A stretch of 64,000 nt of DNA from Rapana venosa (Eukaryota; Mollusca; Gastropoda; Neogastropoda; Muricidae), in contig CM054155.1 in NCBI GenBank assembly GCA_028751875.1, forward strand, positions 52,580,300 to 52,644,299, written 5' to 3'. Of the stretch, positions 58,960 to 64,000 are shown in pieces. A program made the position numbers and the translations under genes. Under the pieces are notes generated by a model. That model had not been told where the DNA came from and searched no databases. It worked only from the letters and a program-made list of their open reading frames with translations. Positions within the stretch are counted from its first letter, which is position 1; each line of letters opens with the position of its first letter.

Positions 58960-60045
58960 GAGGAGTAGATGATATAAGGGATAAATATGTGGATGAGGAG
59001 GAGATAGATATAAGGATTAAAAATTGTGATCACACACACACACACATATAATGGATAAATATGATTGATGAGTAGTAAAAGATGATATAAGGAAAATATT
59101 GGGATGGAGTAGGTATATATATGAGGGAATAAATATTTGATAGAGGAGGTAGATGATATAAGGATAAATGATTTTATAAGGAGTTAGAAAAATAAAGGCG
59201 ACGCGCGAGCGAGAGTTGAATGAGGAGGTAGATGATATAAGATAATAATGTTATAAGATGGACAGTAATTATATAAGGGGATAAGTATTGTTGACACACA
59301 CACACTATGATATAATGATTATAATAAATTTAATGAAAGGTTGTTGGGGGATTGATGGGTATTGATATTTATATTTTGAAAGGAGTATGATTTAGATAAT
59401 GTATGGTGGGGGTGTATGAGAGAGTGAGAGCGCGGAGAAGAATTTTTTATTTTGATGGTTGTGGTGCGAATTGGGTGATATAGTTGGAGTTGAGAGAATA
59501 AATGGGTGTAGGTGTGGTAGTAGGGGGGGGTGTTTACACACACACACACAACACACACACACAATGGTTGGATTAAGGATATGTTATTTTGAATAAATTG
59601 GTGGTTGGAAAGGGTATTTAGAGTGGAGAGGTGGGGAGGGTATATTTTGATGTATGAGAGTTTAGTTTGGAATGTATGGTGGTTGGTGGTGGTGTGTGGT
59701 GGTGGGTGTGTTGAGGGTGTTTTTTGTTAACGTTATGGTTTTGTTATGGTTTGTAGTTGGGGATAGGATTTGGGGGGATTGTGGATGAGAAAGGTGGTGG
59801 ATGTAAATTGGATAGGTTGTTTAGAAAGTAGGTTAGGGGTGGGGGTATTATGGTGTGTTGGTTATTTTGGTATTTTGTGATGGTGGGGGAGGGGGGTGAT
59901 TTAAGGTGTGTTTGTGATGTATGGTAAAAGTTTGGAGGTATGGAATGGTTTAATGGTATTTTTTAGGTTATGAAATTTAAGTGAGTGGGGTAGTTGATTT
60001 GAATTTATGATATTTTAAATGGGATGTTGGTAAAAGATTAAGTTC
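58960..60045. other. C-depleted block with (CA)n islands
   Basis: (CA)n at 59,032-59,046, 59,294-59,305 and 59,535-59,562 are the main source of C. A short GACGCGCGAGCGAG near 59,200 is another exception. Confidence 0.85.
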
Positions 60046-60049
60046 ATGA

Positions 60050-60420
60050 TATATTTATTATTTAATGATTATATAATGAAACTTATAAGGATTTTCATTT
60101 TTCCAACTAGCCGTCCGTAAAAATTATCGCAGGTGACTTGCTAGGCAATCCCTCCGAACATTGCTGCAGAGGCGTTGGGATCACGTGCCGTATGTTCCAA
60201 TCGTTGCAGGCAAGACTGGAATTTCAGCAGAAAAAGCTATGATACATACCTGTAGGGTCACAGAACCCAAATGCATTTTGAGCACAATAGTGTTTGTGTG
60301 CAAAGGATGCTGTTACTTTCAAGTGTTGAATAATGATACAAAAAAAACACAACACTTACTAAAAAAGTCCAAGCTTTTTCTAGAGGAGTCTCTATCTCTA
60401 TTGCATTGTATTTTGGGATT
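60050..60420. other. Normal island with a possible EB-like exon
   Basis: On the minus strand, 60,258-60,327 reads YCAQNAFGFCDPT and ends at a donor-like CAG|GTATGT (phase 1). The upstream acceptor is plausible but not strong and there are only two cysteines, so it is only a weak candidate for a sixth exon of the EB gene. Confidence 0.3.
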
Positions 60421-60799
60421 GAGGCGTTTTGTGGAAGTTTGGGGTTATTGATATGTGGTGTATTCTAGTTGAGAGAGGTGGAGTAATAACGGAAAACGTA
60501 TGTGGGTACTGATGATCCAGTGTAAAAAGGGGGCGGGGCGATAGGAAGGGAGGGGGGTCGGATGGGTTTATATATTTTGTATATTATATAAATAAAGATG
60601 AGTTTATGGAGAGATGAGAGAATGTAAGATTGTAAATTTAAGATATTGGGAGGGAGTATAGGGGGTGTGTTGATGTGGATGGGTGGTAGGGTTGGGGTTG
60701 TATAATGGATGTTAGATTTAAAAATTATTTGTTGAAAGGGAGAGGGTAGGTTGATAATATATGAATGGAAAAGGTGGAAGGGGTTAGGGTGGGTATTAG

Positions 60800-62190
60800 G
60801 GGTGAGACCCAACACTACATTGTAGAGAATACTTTCCTCAATAAATGGGTTGCGCTCTCAAGTTCTCCGCCATGTAACCGGCTAGTGTCAAATATGCACA
60901 GTGTCCCTTTTTGGCACGATGAGAATTGGGTGACCATGATTTGTGCAGGCTGTGTCCATTACCAGATTATCTTTTGAGTGCAGTTTGGGTCATGGGTAGT
61001 GGGACCCTTAACTCCGCGTAGATTCCTATGTTAAAGGTCAACGAGGAGAATCACCTTCTCTGCGCCGTGGTTTTAATTTTTTTTTTTTTTTTAATTTTTA
61101 TATTTTTAATTTTTTCCAAATGGAACCTGCCACTTGCTGACAACCCTGACAAGTTATGATGCATCTATAGATGGACGGCCATGTAAAATCTGCCCCCTCT
61201 TGAATGAAGACTTCTGACTTTCAGAGAAGCATTTTATTACAGTCCACGATGGGGCAACAGGGGGAGACCTAGTCCGAGTCGGGGTGGCCTAGAAACTATC
61301 CGCCTTTTTTGACTCTAACTAATGTCAAGGACTAACGTTTTTTTGTTAAGCTCTTTAAGGTTGTAAGCCATCATTAACACTCGTACTGTCTACCAAATTT
61401 CTGAATATCCCCCAAATTAATCTCAATATAGGAGATACTTCGAAAGAATAGAGTAAGGATTTTCAAAAGAATGTTTAAACAAAACAAGGAAAAAGAAAAG
61501 AAATTTGAATGGACATTTTTTACAAGAATAATCTAGTTGACCACAATCTGTTCAATATGTTTTTTATTTGCTCTGTTATGAAATGTTCTATGACAATGTT
61601 ATTTTAGTATCCCTGAGGACGGGAGTTACCATTGACAGACACCTCCGTAGCTCTCAAAAACACGCACAGCCTATCCCCCCCCCACCCCAATAACACACAC
61701 ACTACGAGGTATAGCTACACTCACTCAGCAACCATGAAAAATACCACATATTGAAGCCAACGAATAAATACGCGCTGTTTATACCTTATGTTGTATCTTA
61801 TACTTTGTAACACTACACCACCCACAATTTCATATGTACCAAAACCTAGTAAATTACATAATGTCTATATGACATAACATCTTAAGAGCAACATTATCAT
61901 CATCAAAATGTATTTGTAGAGGCAATATAAAGTTCCGTTCATAACCCTGTTTTTAAATTTCTTAAACGTGGTGAAAGAAAGGGTGAGCAATCTTAACCTA
62001 GATTTGTAAAATGAAAAACTTTGCATATAATACAATTCCATTTAAAAAAAAATCTTTGACATAGTTATCTTGTTCAAGAACCGCACCATCTTTCATTAAA
62101 GATAAGCGACATAGTTGTATAACTTGTGCATAGAAGAAAAACAACTTTCCATGTTATATTTATAAAGGGCTAAAAAGAATACCAACCACA
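60800..62190. other. Normal-composition sequence, no gene seen
   Basis: A T-run lies at 61,077-61,091. The stretch 61,000-61,075 before it has a Pol III-like T terminator but I could not match it to a known RNA. Confidence 0.4.
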
Positions 62191-62850
62191 AATCAGGTGA
62201 TTCTGCTTGTCCTTCAAAATTACAGACCAATTTCGAATTATGTCTCTCTTATCTCAACCCTTCAAAAACATGTAAAGCGAAATACTGTATATTCCTACTT
62301 TGTAAACAACAATGAATTAAATTAAGGCCCAGAAGAACAGGTTTTCCATAGAAAAACTAATTCCTGTTCACAGCCAGACAGTGCTTTTACAAAAATTTAC
62401 GGGACCCTACACAAATATCAATGAAAATAAATTTACAGGTCTTCTTTTTGTTGACTTTGAAAACATTTTGATGTAATCAATCCATTTCCTGTTATACGTA
62501 AACTAGAATTGTAATATACTAACACCAAAAATGATAAATCTTTTGAAAAGGGGCTGTCAAATGAGACTGCAGCTAGTAGGCTTATGCTAATACTGAGTTT
62601 AGTTCCGTATTAAAATTGGAGGTAATAAAAGGGGTACAATTTAGTTAGAATGATTTGTTATATATGGTGTTTTGATTAAAAAAAATTGATATTGGAGATA
62701 AGGAATATGTGGGGATGTTGTAAATTGTAAAAAAGATTTTGTGTGTGTTATGAAAAGAAATTTGGTAATAAATAGTATATAAAGGATTGATAATTGGTTT
62801 ATTGGTATATATAGATTAAATTTGTCAAAGTATTAATATTTTTTAGTGTG
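62190..62850 (+). pseudogene. LINE reverse transcriptase, left-intact copy
   Basis: The plus strand reads NHKSGDSACPSxxRPIS-like (frameshifted), then NNNELN, a VFHRKTNSCSQPDSAFTKIY stretch corresponding to the family's GFRxNHSCxTALxxIY, then motif A and the C-poor region. Because the LINE runs smoothly across 62,365, this copy shows the original context of duplication block B. Confidence 0.7.
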
Positions 62851-64000
62851 GTGGGTTGTAAGTGATTTTAATTGTGTAATTTTGGTTTGGGATGGAGTAA
62901 GATGGTGTTGTGGTTTTGTGTTTTGGATTTTTGGGTGGTAATTTATGTGTTGTGTTGTGATTAGTTGGGATTTATTTGAGAGGGGTAGGGTAAGATGGTG
63001 TAAGAGTATAATGAGGGAGGATTAGTAGGATGTAGTTATTTATGATTCATTTTGATGTGTTAATAGAAAGATTAAGAGTGGGGTGGAGGAAAATGTGATT
63101 GTGTGGGTGTAGTGGGGGTGAACACTAGAGTTGGGGGGGTAAGGGATGGGAAGTGTGAGGGGATGGAGAGGATGGGTTTGGTTATGAGTTGTTTATTTTG
63201 TGATAGTTTAGGGGGAGTTTTTTTGATTGAAGAAAGTTAATTAATAGTTTTGATGATATATTATGTGGGATATTTTAATAGATATAATTATTTTTATTTA
63301 TTTTGAATGTATTTTTAACAGAAATTTTGTTAATGAATGGCACTCCCAAAGATCAATGAATAGGAGTAAATTCAATGAACAGAACAACAATATCTGAGTA
63401 AGATGAGAATAAATGTAAGGGTATTAGAATTTAGATGTTAATTTTTTGAATGTATTTTGTATGTGGTTAGGGTGTTTTGTTATTGATAAAAATAAGATTA
63501 AAATAAAGGTATAATATAATAAATATGGTATTAAAAAAGTCACACACACAATTAGTAAAAAAATTGAAGTTATTTTGAATGTTTTGGTAAATTATAAATT
63601 ATTTATTGTTTATAATGTAGAGTTCTAAATTAAGTTCAAGTATGTTTTTCTGTAACTGGAAATTAATACACATACACACACTGTATGGAAGGGAGGGGAG
63701 GCGGGAAAAGGAAGTCTTATTAACAAAAAAGTAAGAGTAATCTATATAAGATTGTGAAAACAATCTACACAATTTAAAACAACATGAAGGAGAAAAACAT
63801 AGTGGTAGACAGATAGCCTAGATATTGTTTGACATCTCTCTCTTCTCTCGTCTCTCTCTCTCTCTCTCTCTCTCTGCCTCATCAAAATAAATTACCTTTT
63901 TTTCTTGTCCAGTTTCATAGGTGTTATTCGTGGAGTTGTTTTTTATTTGCAGTTAGAATGATATAATTAGTACTTTTATAAGCGTTATTGTTTTGGTGTG
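62365..64000. repeat. Exact duplication block B, second copy
   Basis: Recurs 45,981-47,616 with offset 16,384 and runs to the window end, so its true length is unknown. Confidence 0.9.

Noticed and set aside
46246..60800. Repeat-induced point mutation or deaminase hypermutation as the explanation for missing C
   Set aside because: Not excluded, but simple C-to-T change does not raise G or lower A, and C is spared in CA and TC runs. Kept only as a minor alternative.

Overview
This window looks like eukaryotic, repeat-rich intron and intergenic DNA from an invertebrate, most likely a mollusc and perhaps a gastropod. The reasons are long (TC)n, (CA)n and (TAA)n microsatellites, many minisatellites, at least ten broken non-LTR retrotransposon (LINE) fragments of several clades, tRNA-derived SINEs, and cysteine-rich EB-module exons with metazoan splice sites. 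The species is inferred from the repertoire, not proven. There is no long intact ORF; almost every longer open frame is a microsatellite translation or a transposon fragment.

The best candidate host gene is on the minus strand. Five short exons, at 44.2, 14.8, 9.5, 8.4 and 3.1 kb, each have an AG acceptor, a GT donor, phase 1-1 boundaries and EB-type cysteine spacing. They look like one gene of more than 41 kb with one module per exon. Its introns are filled with LINEs, SINEs and minisatellites.

Layout. 0-22 kb: microsatellites plus nested LINE and SINE debris, including a SINE-like insertion inside a LINE bounded by a 16-bp target-site duplication, and an LTR end with a primer-binding site. 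22-41 kb: a virus-like, self-synthesising DNA element of Polinton/Maverick or adintovirus type. It carries an A32/FtsK-like packaging ATPase (minus strand, present twice) and a protein-primed-type family B DNA polymerase (plus strand, about 34.1-36.9 kb), and is bounded by inverted copies of a 159-bp self-complementary unit. The polymerase is collinear with its family but full of small frameshifts, so it is either decayed or built from uncorrected long reads. 42-46 kb: LINE RNase H fragments, SINEs, a long minisatellite and the 44.2-kb EB exon. 46.2-60.8 kb: a mosaic in which normal islands alternate with blocks nearly devoid of C; one stretch, 52,804-54,332, has no C at all. 60.8-64 kb: normal DNA, then a second copy of the start of the C-poor region.

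Two features suggest assembly or data artefacts. Two separate, apparently exact duplications (23,612-25,549 with 39,996-41,933, and 45,981-47,616 with 62,365-64,000) both have an offset of exactly 16,384 bp, which is 2 to the 14th. In addition, the C-poor blocks occupy the place of ordinary LINE coding sequence at nearly the expected length, which points to base-level corruption of normal DNA rather than a new kind of sequence. Biological reading of 22-64 kb should wait for raw-read checks.
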